Origin: Terriglobia bacterium
Lineage (GTDB): Bacteria > Acidobacteriota > Polarisedimenticolia > Polarisedimenticolales > JAIQFR01
Assembly: GCA_020073205.1 (NCBI GenBank)
Contig: JAIQFR010000035.1
Span: 1-37,888 of the forward strand
Direction of reading: 5' to 3'
DNA length: 37,888 bases
In this document: in pieces, positions 25,050 to 32,627 of the stretch
How positions within the stretch are numbered: position 1 is the stretch's first letter
Layout: the number at the start of each line of letters is the position of its first letter
The notes under the pieces: generated by a model
Told to the model about the DNA's origin: nothing
Seen by the model: the letters and a program-made list of their open reading frames with translations, nothing else
The model's database searches: none
Translations under genes and position numbers: made by a program

Positions 25050-25637
25050 ATCGCTCCGAAGATCTTCCTGACCGGCGATCCCGGCTGTGGCAAGACGACG
25101 GCGCTCCGCCGGGTCGTCGAGCGCCTGCGCGGCGACGTGCGGATGACCGGCTTCCTGACCGAGGAGGTTCGCGACGGGGCCCGCCGCACCGGCTTCCGCG
25201 GCGTGACCCTCGACGGTAAGGAATTCGTGCTCGCGCGCGCGGGCGGGCACGGCCCTTTCCGGCTAGGACCGTACGGGGTGAGCGTCGAGGATCTGGACGC
25301 GATCGGCGTGCCCGCGCTGTCTGCCGCGCCCGGGACCGGGCTCGTCGTCCTCGACGAGGTCGGCAAGATGGAATCGTTCTCCGCCCCCTTCCGGGACGCG
25401 GTCGAGGGCCTCCTGGCCGGCGATGTACCGCTCCTCGCGACCGTGGCGGCCCATGGGGTCGGCTTCCCCAAGAAGGTGCGGCACGATCCGCGGATCGTCC
25501 TGGTGAAGATGGGTCGCGAGAGCCGGGACGCGGTGGTCGGCGACATCCTCCGCAGGCTGGCCGAGGCGGGAATCGGGGCGGGAACCGGCGGGGAGCGCGC
25601 GTTCCCACGGCCCGGTCGCGCGGCAAGGGCGAGATGA
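25050..25637 (+). CDS. THEP1-like nucleoside-triphosphatase, apparent AUC start
   Basis: 195 residues if started at ATC 25050. The N-terminus (initiator)-APKIFLTGDPGCGKTTALRRVVERL is the usual THEP1 beginning with Walker A at 9-16; TGFLTEEVR and VVLDEVGKMES (Walker B, about 98-108) also match the family, as does VAAHGVGFPKKV. THEP1 enzymes hydrolyse NTPs broadly and are common in archaea and some thermophilic bacteria; a biological role is not settled. The GTG at 25137 would delete Walker A. A CTG at 25020 is a second option but gives an N-terminal extension not seen in the family. The stop overlaps the next start (ATGA). Confidence 0.8.
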   Translation: MAPKIFLTGDPGCGKTTALRRVVERLRGDVRMTGFLTEEVRDGARRTGFRGVTLDGKEFVLARAGGHGPFRLGPYGVSVEDLDAIGVPALSAAPGTGLVVLDEVGKMESFSAPFRDAVEGLLAGDVPLLATVAAHGVGFPKKVRHDPRIVLVKMGRESRDAVVGDILRRLAEAGIGAGTGGERAFPRPGRAARAR

Positions 25638-26200
25638 GCCGGCCCGTCACGGCACCACTCTCGGCGTTGACGCTGGGGGCCGCGGTCCTGGACGCCAGCG
25701 GGTCGATTCTCGCCGCGAACGACGCGTTCGCACGATTGGCCGGTGCGGATGGACGGTCGCTTTCGGGGAGGCCGTTCTTCGAGGAGTTCGCAGCGGCGGA
25801 GGCCGTCCGGGAGCACGCGAAGAGCTTCCTCGAAGCGTCGGGCCCGCTCGAGGTCGACCTCCAGGTCCCCGCCTTCGGGGCGGCCCTCGGCGATTTCAGG
25901 ATCCGCATGCGGGCTTTCGATGCCGGAAGCCGGCGGCGTGCCCTGGTCTTGGTGGAAGAAGGCTCGGAGATCATGCGCCTCCGGAGCGTCGAATCGTCCT
26001 ACGACCGGGCGCTGAAACTGGTGTCCCACGCCCGGCACGAGATCAACAACTCGCTCATGGGGATCCTCGGCCACCTCGAGATCCTGCTGTCGCAGGCCGG
26101 CGTCCCCGACTCGATCCGCAAGCGGGCCGAGATCCTGCTGGAGGAGTCGGAAAGGATACGGGACTGCGTCGCCGAGCTGGACTCGGTCCGCAAACGCTGA
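25634..26200 (+). CDS. PAS domain protein with histidine-phosphotransfer (DHp) helix, no kinase ATPase domain
   Basis: 188 residues. Residues about 8-115 look like a PAS fold (AAVLDASGSILAANDAFARLAGADGRSLSGRPFFEEF). Residues about 120-185 form a helical hairpin with an H-box, SHARHEINNSLMGILGHLEILL, where H135-E136 is the expected phosphorylated His pair; the second helix is IRKRAEILLEESERIRDCVAEL. A normal sensor kinase would continue into a GHKL ATPase, which is absent, and the frame ends cleanly. It may be phosphorylated in trans or only dimerise. It is coupled to the THEP1-like gene by an ATGA overlap. No receiver gene is adjacent. Confidence 0.75.
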   Translation: MSRPVTAPLSALTLGAAVLDASGSILAANDAFARLAGADGRSLSGRPFFEEFAAAEAVREHAKSFLEASGPLEVDLQVPAFGAALGDFRIRMRAFDAGSRRRALVLVEEGSEIMRLRSVESSYDRALKLVSHARHEINNSLMGILGHLEILLSQAGVPDSIRKRAEILLEESERIRDCVAELDSVRKR

Positions 26201-26209
26201 AAGAAGAGG

Positions 26210-26238
26210 TTGCACTACCTTCCCGACCGACGTAGAAC
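26210..26238 (+). promoter_or_regulatory. Promoter for the RecA/KaiC-like ATPase gene
   Basis: TTGCAC (26210-26215) and TAGAAC (26233-26238) with a 17-base spacer. The short leader contains a hairpin, GCCCC-TTTGA-GGGGC (26242-26256), just before the ribosome-binding site GAGGAGG. Confidence 0.45.
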
Positions 26239-26279
26239 AACGCCCCTTTGAGGGGCACGAACGCGAGGAGGCCCGCGGC

Positions 26280-26987
26280 ATGACGTGCATTGCCGAGATC
26301 CATGAGCGCAGCCCGCTCCGAGTGCTCGATCGCTCGATCCACGGGGGCCTGGCCCGAGGCGAGCTTGGGGTCGTCTGCGCCGGCGCCGGCGCGGGCAAGA
26401 CGGCGTTCCTCGTGGGCGTGGCGCTCGACGTCCTGCTCCGTGGCTGCCGCGTCCTCCACATCGCGTTGGATCAGCCGGTGGACCGGGTCCGGAACTACTA
26501 CGACGAGATCCTGGCCGAGCTGTCCCGCGCCGAGGAGCTGGAGAAGCCCGCCGATGCGCGGCTCGTCGTCGAGCGGAACCGGAGAATCCACGCCTACCAG
26601 AGGACGGCGTTCAGCATCGAGGGGCTGGCGCGCTCGCTCTCGTTCCTCCGGTCCCACACGGACGTGCATCCGGATCTCATCGTCGTGGACGGTTACGACT
26701 GGAGCCACGGGTGCGAGGCCGAGATCGCGTCGCTCAGAGGCCTCTCCCTTGCCGAGGACTCTGTGCTCTGGATGTCGGCGACCCTCGATCGGGAAGGGCC
26801 CGTCCCTCACGAGAGCGGATTCCCCCGGCCCGTGGGCCGGTACGAAGCGCTGATCGACGTCCTGCTGCGGTTGAAGGGAGCGGACGGAACCGTGCACCTG
26901 AGCGTCCTCAAGGGGCACGGCGGCGCGGCGCCCGACCGGCCCGGGCTCGACCTCGATCCGACCACGCTGCTGCTGGTCAGGCGGTGA
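26280..26987 (+). CDS. RecA/KaiC/DnaB-type P-loop ATPase, function unknown
   Basis: 235 residues. The opening LRVLDRSIHGGLARGELGVVCAGAGAGKTAFLVGVALDVLLRGCRVLHIALDQP has the KaiC/DnaB_C layout: LD..I.GGL..GEL, Walker A GAGAGKT at 35-41, then a helix and the second strand. Walker B is LIVVDG near 134-140. It is a single domain, shorter than DnaB, without primase-interaction or DNA-binding parts, so it is not a replicative helicase. A GAGGAGG sits 8 bases before the ATG. It follows the PAS/DHp gene by 79 bases with its own promoter and is followed by the TenA-like gene. It could be a signalling ATPase, but that is inference. Confidence 0.72.
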   Translation: MTCIAEIHERSPLRVLDRSIHGGLARGELGVVCAGAGAGKTAFLVGVALDVLLRGCRVLHIALDQPVDRVRNYYDEILAELSRAEELEKPADARLVVERNRRIHAYQRTAFSIEGLARSLSFLRSHTDVHPDLIVVDGYDWSHGCEAEIASLRGLSLAEDSVLWMSATLDREGPVPHESGFPRPVGRYEALIDVLLRLKGADGTVHLSVLKGHGGAAPDRPGLDLDPTTLLLVRR

Positions 26988-27030
26988 GGGACCGGTCCCG
27001 CCGCCGGTTATGCACCTTGGGGGAGGCTTC

Positions 27031-27672
27031 ATGAGCGCAGCCAGGATCACGACCGCGGCGCTTCTCGAGCGGCACCGTCCGCTGTGGCACGTCGTGTGCC
27101 GCAACCCGTTCATCCTCGGCGTCAGGGACGGTAGCCTTCCGGTCGAGACCTTCGACCGCTGGCTCGTCCAGGATCGCCACTTCGTGGACGGCATCTTCGG
27201 CGCGACGAGCAGGACCCTCGCCGTTGCGCCGGCCCGAGATCGGGAGATCCTGCTCCAGGCCCTCCGGCAGCTCCACGAGAACCTCGCCTGGTTCGACCGG
27301 TCGCTGGCGCAGCGTCGGCTCGACCTCCGCGTTCCCGTCCACCCGGTGTGCCGGGCGTACGTGGACTACATCGTCGCGCTCGGGTTCGAGGGGTACGTCG
27401 TATCGCTCGTCGCGCTCTGGACGCAATACCGTGCGTACCAGGACGCGTGGGCCTGGGCCCGTCCGGGTGCCCCGGAATTCCAGAAGATGATCCTCAATTG
27501 GTACTCCCCCGACTACCGGCGATTCGTCAAGAGCATCGCCCGGGCGGCGGATGCCTCACTCGCCGGCGCCTCGCCCCACGAGGTCCGGCGCGCCGAAGAG
27601 GTGGCCGTCCAGGTCGCGCAGTACGAGCTGGCGTTCTGGGTGATGACGATGGAGGAGAAGTCCGTGGCCTGA
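27031..27672 (+). CDS. tenA: TenA/thiaminase-2 family protein without the usual catalytic cysteine
   Basis: 213 residues, all-helical. Family features are LLERHRPLWHVVCRNPFILGVRDGSLPVETFDRWLVQDRHFVDG (aromatic and acidic active-site residues) and the C-terminal YELAFWVMTMEE. TenA proteins salvage thiamin pyrimidine or hydrolyse thiamin. At the place where TenA-C members carry the nucleophilic Cys (LPCxWxY), this protein has LVALWTQY, so it is either a TenA-E type or has another function. GGGGGAGG lies just ahead of the ATG at 27031; an ATG 7 codons earlier lacks such a site. No TPP riboswitch is present upstream. Confidence 0.72.
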   Translation: MSAARITTAALLERHRPLWHVVCRNPFILGVRDGSLPVETFDRWLVQDRHFVDGIFGATSRTLAVAPARDREILLQALRQLHENLAWFDRSLAQRRLDLRVPVHPVCRAYVDYIVALGFEGYVVSLVALWTQYRAYQDAWAWARPGAPEFQKMILNWYSPDYRRFVKSIARAADASLAGASPHEVRRAEEVAVQVAQYELAFWVMTMEEKSVA

Positions 27673-27699
27673 GCCTCGCCGGCCACGGAACCGGAATCC

Positions 27700-28527
27700 T
27701 CAGCCGCCCGGCGTACCGCTCCCGCGGTACCCCTCGATTCGCCGGAGCAGGTCCTTCACCAAGCCGCCGTCGGCGCGGAACGGAATCGAGGGCATCCCGA
27801 CCTCCCCGATCGGCGCCACCGCGAGCGGGAGTTCCGCCGACAGGCGGTCGTAGGCGTGCGCGAGCAGCGGGATGAGGTGCACCACGTCCTCGAGGCAGTA
27901 CCGGACCAGGGTTTCGAGGGCGCGCGGGTGGCCACCGACGTGCTGGTCCCAGAGGAGCACCGCGAGGTAACCGTCGGCTCCCTGGATTTCCTCCGGCCGC
28001 GCGAGCCCCAGCGTGCGCTCCACCCCCTTGAGCCCTCCTTTGAGGCCGAGACGGTGAAGCGGGTACCGGAGGTCGATGTGGTGGAACCGGTGGAAGTCGA
28101 TCTCGGGAAATGCGGCGGCGAGGACCGGTAAGTCGAAGCACGAGCCGTTGTAGGTGACCAGGAGCTCGAATCGCTCCAGGACCGTCTTCAGGCGCCCGAG
28201 ATCGCGCCCCTGGACGAGCGCTTCGACCCGCTCGCCGTCGGACAGTCCCACGCAGGTGATGCCGTCGCGCCCGGGGGAGAGCCCCGTGGTCTCGATGTCG
28301 AGGAAGGCGACGCGCCCGGAGAAGGCCGTGGCGAGACGCCACATCTCCCGTCGGGGCAGGTCCCGCGCGGCCCGCTCGGGGTCCAGGCGCGAGGCGATCA
28401 GGTCGCGCCAGGGGCCCTCGGGGTGGCCGCGCAGGAACGCGTTCCAGTCGGTATAGCCGCGCTGCCAGAGCCCGCGCTCGCGCCGCTCACCGACCCCCGG
28501 GACGTGGACGAACGATCGGGTCAGCAA
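27700..28527 (-). CDS. RNase H-fold nuclease, YprB type
   Basis: 275 residues. DEDD-type exonuclease motifs are present: FLDIETTGLSPG (D77, E79), LVTYNGSCFDLPVL and YCLEDVVHL. The N-terminus LTRSFVHVPGVGERRERGLW is the family's helix-hairpin-like lead-in, which supports the TTG start at 28527. YprB-like proteins are predicted 3'-5' exonucleases of unknown physiological role. The gene starts 6 bases after the stop of the EVE-like/DUF429 gene, so both are likely in one operon. It is convergent with tenA. Confidence 0.82.
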   Translation of the reverse strand: MLTRSFVHVPGVGERRERGLWQRGYTDWNAFLRGHPEGPWRDLIASRLDPERAARDLPRREMWRLATAFSGRVAFLDIETTGLSPGRDGITCVGLSDGERVEALVQGRDLGRLKTVLERFELLVTYNGSCFDLPVLAAAFPEIDFHRFHHIDLRYPLHRLGLKGGLKGVERTLGLARPEEIQGADGYLAVLLWDQHVGGHPRALETLVRYCLEDVVHLIPLLAHAYDRLSAELPLAVAPIGEVGMPSIPFRADGGLVKDLLRRIEGYRGSGTPGG

Positions 28528-28533
28528 CTCCCG

Positions 28534-29934
28534 TCACTCGAGCCCGTAGATCCAGCCTTCCTTCCGGACGCGGTCCCCCTGGCCCGGCGCAAGGTCCTCA
28601 GGCGTCCTGTCCGTCTCGCCGGAGAGGACCGCCAGCGCGGCGCATCGCGCGGCAGCCACCGCGTCGAGGGCGTCGCGACGCGCAACGCAGCGTCTCAGGA
28701 ACGGCTGCCCGATCTCCACCGGGAGTCGCGCCGCGCGGGAGAGGGCGTCCACGATCGAGTGCGGCCGGTCCCCAGGGCCGGAAGCCTCGAGGCCGAGCCG
28801 CCTCAGGCTCGCGCCCGGGAAGACCTCGAGCAGCAAGCGCCCCTTCGCGCTCTCGAACGGGCGCAGCGCGTAGCGCGACCGCTCTTCCGCGATCATCCGG
28901 ATCCCCTGGTAAGTCATCGGCCCCAGGTCGGGGTTCACGCGGTGGAGCGGGGAGAACGCCCCGGCGCTCTCGTCGGTGAGCCGCTTGAGCTCCCCGTGCG
29001 CGTCCCGGAATTCCTGGAGCGCGATCAGGTAGGTGGGCCGCGACATCCGCTCGAGCTTCCGGGCGAGCGCCCACCACCCCTCCTCGGGGAACGGGCCGCC
29101 GAGGAGCGTCTCCGCGAAGGGCACCGGCACGCCGAACGGGAAGTCGAGACCGATCGCCTCCGCGTGCAGGAGCGCCGCGTCGGGATTCCTGAGCTGCGCC
29201 TCGAGCCCGTTCCGGCCGGTCGCCTCGAGGCGGACGACCGCCAGCCGCTCCTCCTTCAGCTCGAGCAGCGCGAGCCAGGTGCCGTCTTTCGGATCGCGCA
29301 TGTCCCCGCTGAAGTCCACCCCGGCGAAGAGCCGCGCCCCCGGGGTCGGCCCCGTCCACATCGGCGTCTGGTGCGCGTCGCTCTCGAGGTCGGTGGCCGA
29401 GGTCGGTTCACCGGCGCCCCTCTCCGTCTCGATGCCCCGGTCGGACTCCTCGACGAAGGTCTCGTCGGCGTGGCCGGCCTCGGCCGGCGCCTCGGTCTCG
29501 CCGGCCAAAGGCTTGAACCCGGCGACCACCGCGGCGTCGAGGACGCGCCGGAACAGGGAGACTTCCCGCGCGGGCCAGCCCGGGTCGCAGCAGAGGAACA
29601 CCCGGCCGGGCGCCTCTCCCAAGTCGAGAGGAGGATCGAACCGGTGGGCGGTCTCGAGGTCCACCCAAACCGATCCCGCCCCTCGCGCGCGCCGCATGCC
29701 GATCACGCGGGAAATGCCCACAAACCGCTCGGAGCGCTTCGGGAAGGTCTGGCTCGCCGGGTGGTAGACGGCGATCAGGTCGCCGAGCCGCAACCTCGAC
29801 CCCATCGACTCGAACGCGAGGATCTGGCAGGGCATCCCTTCGTGCCACAGGTTGGGGTACCGTGCCCTCGAGTCGTTCCACTCGAGGGCGCGGATCATCC
29901 ACCGCGAACGGCGCCGGAAGTCTTCGTTCGGCAT
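28534..29934 (-). CDS. EVE/PUA-like domain fused to DUF429
   Basis: 466 residues. The first 130 residues resemble an EVE/PUA-like module (RWMIRALEWNDSRARYPNLWHEGMP, GDLIAVYHPASQTFPKRSERFVGISRVIG), a fold that binds modified bases. A charged low-complexity linker (about 145-195) follows. The rest is a DUF429-like RNase H-fold domain (FAGVDFSGDMRDPKDGTWLALLE, AIGLDFPFGVPVPFAE, LLEVFPGASLRRLG, KEGWIYGLE). DUF429 proteins are predicted nucleases with unknown targets. A GAGGGGG lies before the ATG. Pairing with the YprB-like nuclease suggests a nucleic-acid role, but no partner methylase or toxin gene is seen. Confidence 0.65.
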   Translation of the reverse strand: MPNEDFRRRSRWMIRALEWNDSRARYPNLWHEGMPCQILAFESMGSRLRLGDLIAVYHPASQTFPKRSERFVGISRVIGMRRARGAGSVWVDLETAHRFDPPLDLGEAPGRVFLCCDPGWPAREVSLFRRVLDAAVVAGFKPLAGETEAPAEAGHADETFVEESDRGIETERGAGEPTSATDLESDAHQTPMWTGPTPGARLFAGVDFSGDMRDPKDGTWLALLELKEERLAVVRLEATGRNGLEAQLRNPDAALLHAEAIGLDFPFGVPVPFAETLLGGPFPEEGWWALARKLERMSRPTYLIALQEFRDAHGELKRLTDESAGAFSPLHRVNPDLGPMTYQGIRMIAEERSRYALRPFESAKGRLLLEVFPGASLRRLGLEASGPGDRPHSIVDALSRAARLPVEIGQPFLRRCVARRDALDAVAAARCAALAVLSGETDRTPEDLAPGQGDRVRKEGWIYGLE

Positions 29935-29991
29935 GGGTCCCCCTCGTCGTTCCGGACACTGGGTGCGTCGCCCTGAACCTTTAAGTGTACG

Positions 29992-30010
29992 CCACGAAAG
30001 GGCTTCGTGG
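29992..30010 (-). terminator. Hairpin downstream of the DUF3501 gene
   Basis: CCACGAA and TTCGTGG pair perfectly (7 bp) around a 5-base loop, about 33 bases after the DUF3501 stop on the minus strand. It has no T-run, so termination is only a possibility. It also lies ahead of the EVE-like gene. Confidence 0.35.
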
Positions 30011-30042
30011 TAGGGCGGGAGCGTCGATCGTCACGTTTTCCG

Positions 30043-30633
30043 TCAATCCGGGTCGCTCGCGATCGCCCGCCGGCTCTCCTCCGACAGGACGGCCTGCGCG
30101 GCGTAGAGCGAGTGGTCGATCCGGATCCGCACCACGACGCCGTCCTCCTTGAGGAGCCGGCGTCGCGTATCGTCGAGCACCCACTTCACGTACTGGACCG
30201 ACGACACCTTGTCCTCGTCGATCTGTCCCCGGTCGAACCGTGCGAGCAACGGCGCCGCGGTGCCGATCTCCAGGAACACGTGGCGGTCGATCCCGACGAG
30301 CGCGGGAAGCATCGTGGCCCGCTCCTCCGGGGTCTCGTACTCGAACATCAGCGTCGCCGACAGCTCCCCCTCCGCGGGGACGATCGGGGAATACGCCTCG
30401 ATCTCGTCCTGGAGCGCGCCGGGCCGGTGCCAGCTGTTCTCGGCCCGAAGCATCTCGTGGACCTGATACAGCATCGTGTCCCGGCACTCGAAGTGGAGCG
30501 TGCAGTGGTCGCCCACCGCGATACGGCGCCTGTCCTTCTGGACCATGATCCGCCGGCGCGTCTCCGGCCGGAGGCGCTCGTAATCCTCCTTCGACAGGAC
30601 GTCCCTCGGCTTCAGGCTTTCCATCGGTGTCAT
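30043..30633 (-). CDS. DUF3501 family protein
   Basis: 196 residues, soluble. The family pattern is visible: LKPRDVLSKEDYERLRPETRRRIMVQKDRRRIAVGDHCTLHFECRDTMLYQVHEMLRAE and ATLMFEYETPEER. Function is unknown. Homologues commonly sit with rubrerythrin and a GlpC-like Fe-S protein, the same arrangement as here. GGGGAGGG precedes two possible ATGs at 30633 and 30624; spacing to the first is very short and to the second somewhat long, so the start is uncertain by three codons. The gap from the Fe-S gene is 16 bases, so both belong to one operon. Confidence 0.85.
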   Translation of the reverse strand: MTPMESLKPRDVLSKEDYERLRPETRRRIMVQKDRRRIAVGDHCTLHFECRDTMLYQVHEMLRAENSWHRPGALQDEIEAYSPIVPAEGELSATLMFEYETPEERATMLPALVGIDRHVFLEIGTAAPLLARFDRGQIDEDKVSSVQYVKWVLDDTRRRLLKEDGVVVRIRIDHSLYAAQAVLSEESRRAIASDPD

Positions 30634-30649
30634 TCCCTCCCCGATCCGG

Positions 30650-32032
30650 TCATTTCTCCGCCGCGGGCGCGGCCACTCGCGTCGCGAAGCCGTCCTCGCG
30701 ATAGGCCCTGGCGAGGATCTCGACCGGGTGGAGGGCCTTCCTCCCGCACGCCTGCTCGAACTGGATCGCCGCCAGGGGGCAGTCCGTGGCCCACACCTCG
30801 GCCCCGGCCTCGCTCATGCCGTCGAATGCCTTCCGGCCGTTCTGGAGCGATTGGTCGAAGTGTTCCCGCTTCATCGCCCACGTGCCGTCGTGGCCGCAGC
30901 ACTCGGCGACCGTCCTCGGCTCGACCCCCGGAATGCGCCGCATCAGGTCCCGCCCCCTGAAGCCGACGTTCTGCATGCGGAGATGGCAGGGGGCGTGGTA
31001 CGCCACCGCGCCGGCGGGGGTGCTCCGGAAATCCTCCTTGAACCGGCCGGCCTGCCGCAGCTCGTTCAGGAACTCGCTCACGTCCCGGACCGCCTCGGCG
31101 ACCTTGCGCGTCGCCTCGTCGCGCCGCCCGCCGTCCGCCCCTCTGAGAAGTTCCGGGTACTCCTGGCGCATCATCAGGCTGCACGTCGGGTTGATCACGG
31201 CGATCTTGGCTCCCCTCTCGACGTACGGCAGCAGCAGGTCGACGTTCCGCTTCGCCTGCTTCCGCGCGAACTCCACGTCGCCCCCGTCCAGGGCCGGCAT
31301 CCCGCAGCAATTCACGTCCGGGCACGAAACCGAGCACTCGTTGTGGACGAGCACCTCGAAGGCCGCTTTGCCGACCGCGGGCCGGTTCCAGTTGACGAAA
31401 CAGGTGGAGAACAGAACGACCGGGTGCTTCCCCTCCGCGCCTTGCTCGCCGCCCCCCGTCCTCCGACTGAGCCACGCCTGGAACGTCGGGCGCTCGAACC
31501 GAGGCAACAGCTTGTCCCGGTGGATGCCCGCCATCTTCTCCATCAGGATCCGGTTCGGCCGGAAACGGTTGGCCCAGTTCGCGAGGCCGGGGACCAGCGT
31601 TCCGAGGCGGCCCAACCGGTCCGGGTCGGCGAGCAGCCTCTCCCGCAGGGGGATCCCGCGCTCGCGCCGCCTCACCGCGTTGGCGCGGAGCATGAGCCGA
31701 GGGAAGTCCAGCTTGAACGCGTGCCCCTCCGCCTCCGTGTACGGGCAGTTCGTGTAACAGAGCTTGCACTGGAAGCACTGGTCCACGACCTCGAGCCGGG
31801 TCGCCTCCGGGACCGCGCGCACCCCGTCGTGCCGGTCCACGGCCTCGAACAGGGTGGGGAACGACTGGCAGAACTTGAAGCACATCCGGCAGCTGTGGCA
31901 CAGCTCGAACGTGCGCTCGATCTCCTTCGTCAGGGCCTCGCGGTCCCAGTACTTCGCCTCGTTCGGGTTGTACGTCAGCCCGTCGGTCGGCGCGAACTTG
32001 ATGTCCCCGATCGGAGCCTTCTTTTCGCTCAC
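30650..32032 (-). CDS. GlpC/HdrD-like Fe-S protein with two CCG domains
   Basis: 460 residues. Two 4Fe-4S motifs are near the N-terminus: C45-x2-C48-x2-C51-x3-C55 and C86-x2-C89-x2-C92-x3-C96-P. Two cysteine-rich CCG domains follow: [11 protein letters not shown]...[16 protein letters not shown] and CHLRMQNVG...[11 protein letters not shown]. This is the layout of GlpC and of heterodisulfide-reductase-like electron carriers. No flavoprotein partner (GlpA/B) is adjacent, so it is not glycerol-3-phosphate dehydrogenase. Placed between rubrerythrin and DUF3501, it may pass electrons to rubrerythrin, which here lacks its own rubredoxin domain; that is inference. Confidence 0.88.
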   Translation of the reverse strand: MSEKKAPIGDIKFAPTDGLTYNPNEAKYWDREALTKEIERTFELCHSCRMCFKFCQSFPTLFEAVDRHDGVRAVPEATRLEVVDQCFQCKLCYTNCPYTEAEGHAFKLDFPRLMLRANAVRRRERGIPLRERLLADPDRLGRLGTLVPGLANWANRFRPNRILMEKMAGIHRDKLLPRFERPTFQAWLSRRTGGGEQGAEGKHPVVLFSTCFVNWNRPAVGKAAFEVLVHNECSVSCPDVNCCGMPALDGGDVEFARKQAKRNVDLLLPYVERGAKIAVINPTCSLMMRQEYPELLRGADGGRRDEATRKVAEAVRDVSEFLNELRQAGRFKEDFRSTPAGAVAYHAPCHLRMQNVGFRGRDLMRRIPGVEPRTVAECCGHDGTWAMKREHFDQSLQNGRKAFDGMSEAGAEVWATDCPLAAIQFEQACGRKALHPVEILARAYREDGFATRVAAPAAEK

Positions 32033-32042
32033 CGCTCACCTC

Positions 32043-32191
32043 CCGGCGGGACGTGCGGCATCCTCTCCCAGGGCCCTGTTTCGTCCGCGCCTGCTCTTCC
32101 TCTGCAGGCGCGGACGAAACGGAGCGAGCCGCCGCGGCGAATCGCGGACCGGAGAGCGTGCCCTGGGAGAGGATGCCGCACGTCCCGCCGG
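32043..32191. repeat. Nested perfect inverted repeats between rubrerythrin and Fe-S gene
   Basis: The outer arms, 32043-32074 and 32160-32191, are perfect 32-base reverse complements. Inside them, 32078-32094 and 32104-32120 are perfect 17-base reverse complements (GTTTCGTCCGCGCCTGC and its complement) with a 9-base loop. A further 39 bases (32121-32159) hold the small palindrome CGCCGCGGCG. The block fills most of the 178-base gap between two genes of the same operon. It could be a miniature mobile element, a processing/attenuation structure or a cruciform. No clear target-site duplication or T-run was found. Confidence 0.9.
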
Positions 32192-32210
32192 TCCGGACGG
32201 AGCGACTCGC

Positions 32211-32627
32211 TCAGATCGTGTCCAGCGCTTTCTGGAACTTCCCCGCGTGCGACCTCTCGGCTTTCGCCAGCGTCTCGAACCAGTCGGCGATCTCCGAGAA
32301 CCCCTCCTGGCGCGCGGTCTTTGCCATGCCCGGGTACATGTCGGTGTACTCGTGCGTCTCGCCGGCGACCGCGGACTTCAACATCTCGGGAACCTCTCCG
32401 AACGGCATGCCCGTCGCGGGGTCGCCGACCTTTCGCAGATAGTCCAGGTGGCCGTGGGCGTGGCCGGTCTCCCCTTCCGCCGTGTCGCGGAAGAGGCCCG
32501 CGACCTCGGGAAAGCCCTCGATGTCGGCTTGCTTCGCGAAGTAGAGGTACCGCCGGTTCGCCTGCGACTCGCCGGCGAACGCGTACTTCAGGTTCTCCTG
32601 CGTCTTGGTGTCCTTGAGCTGCGCCAT
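32211..32627 (-). CDS. rbr: Rubrerythrin, diiron domain only
   Basis: 138 residues. The ferritin-like four-helix bundle carries diiron ligands: [32 protein letters not shown] (ExxH), [14 protein letters not shown] and [15 protein letters not shown] (ExxH). Classical rubrerythrin has a C-terminal rubredoxin FeS4 domain; it is absent, so an outside electron donor is needed. The enzyme reduces hydrogen peroxide in anaerobes and microaerophiles. The ATG lies inside the 3' end of the regulator gene (40-base overlap), behind a GGAGG. The two genes are surely cotranscribed. Confidence 0.95.
   Translation of the reverse strand: MAQLKDTKTQENLKYAFAGESQANRRYLYFAKQADIEGFPEVAGLFRDTAEGETGHAHGHLDYLRKVGDPATGMPFGEVPEMLKSAVAGETHEYTDMYPGMAKTARQEGFSEIADWFETLAKAERSHAGKFQKALDTI

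Noticed and set aside
26988-27030. TPP riboswitch ahead of the TenA-like gene
   Set aside because: The gap is only 43 bases and lacks the conserved CUGAGA and ACCUGA blocks.
27700-28527. DNA polymerase III epsilon subunit (DnaQ)
   Set aside because: The DEDD motifs fit, but the N-terminal lead-in and YNGxxFD spacing match YprB-type proteins, and there is no epsilon C-terminal alpha-binding tail.
30650-32032. Reading the Fe-S gene as glpC of anaerobic glycerol-3-phosphate dehydrogenase
   Set aside because: No glpA or glpB is adjacent, and the neighbours are rubrerythrin and DUF3501. Only the domain layout is shared.
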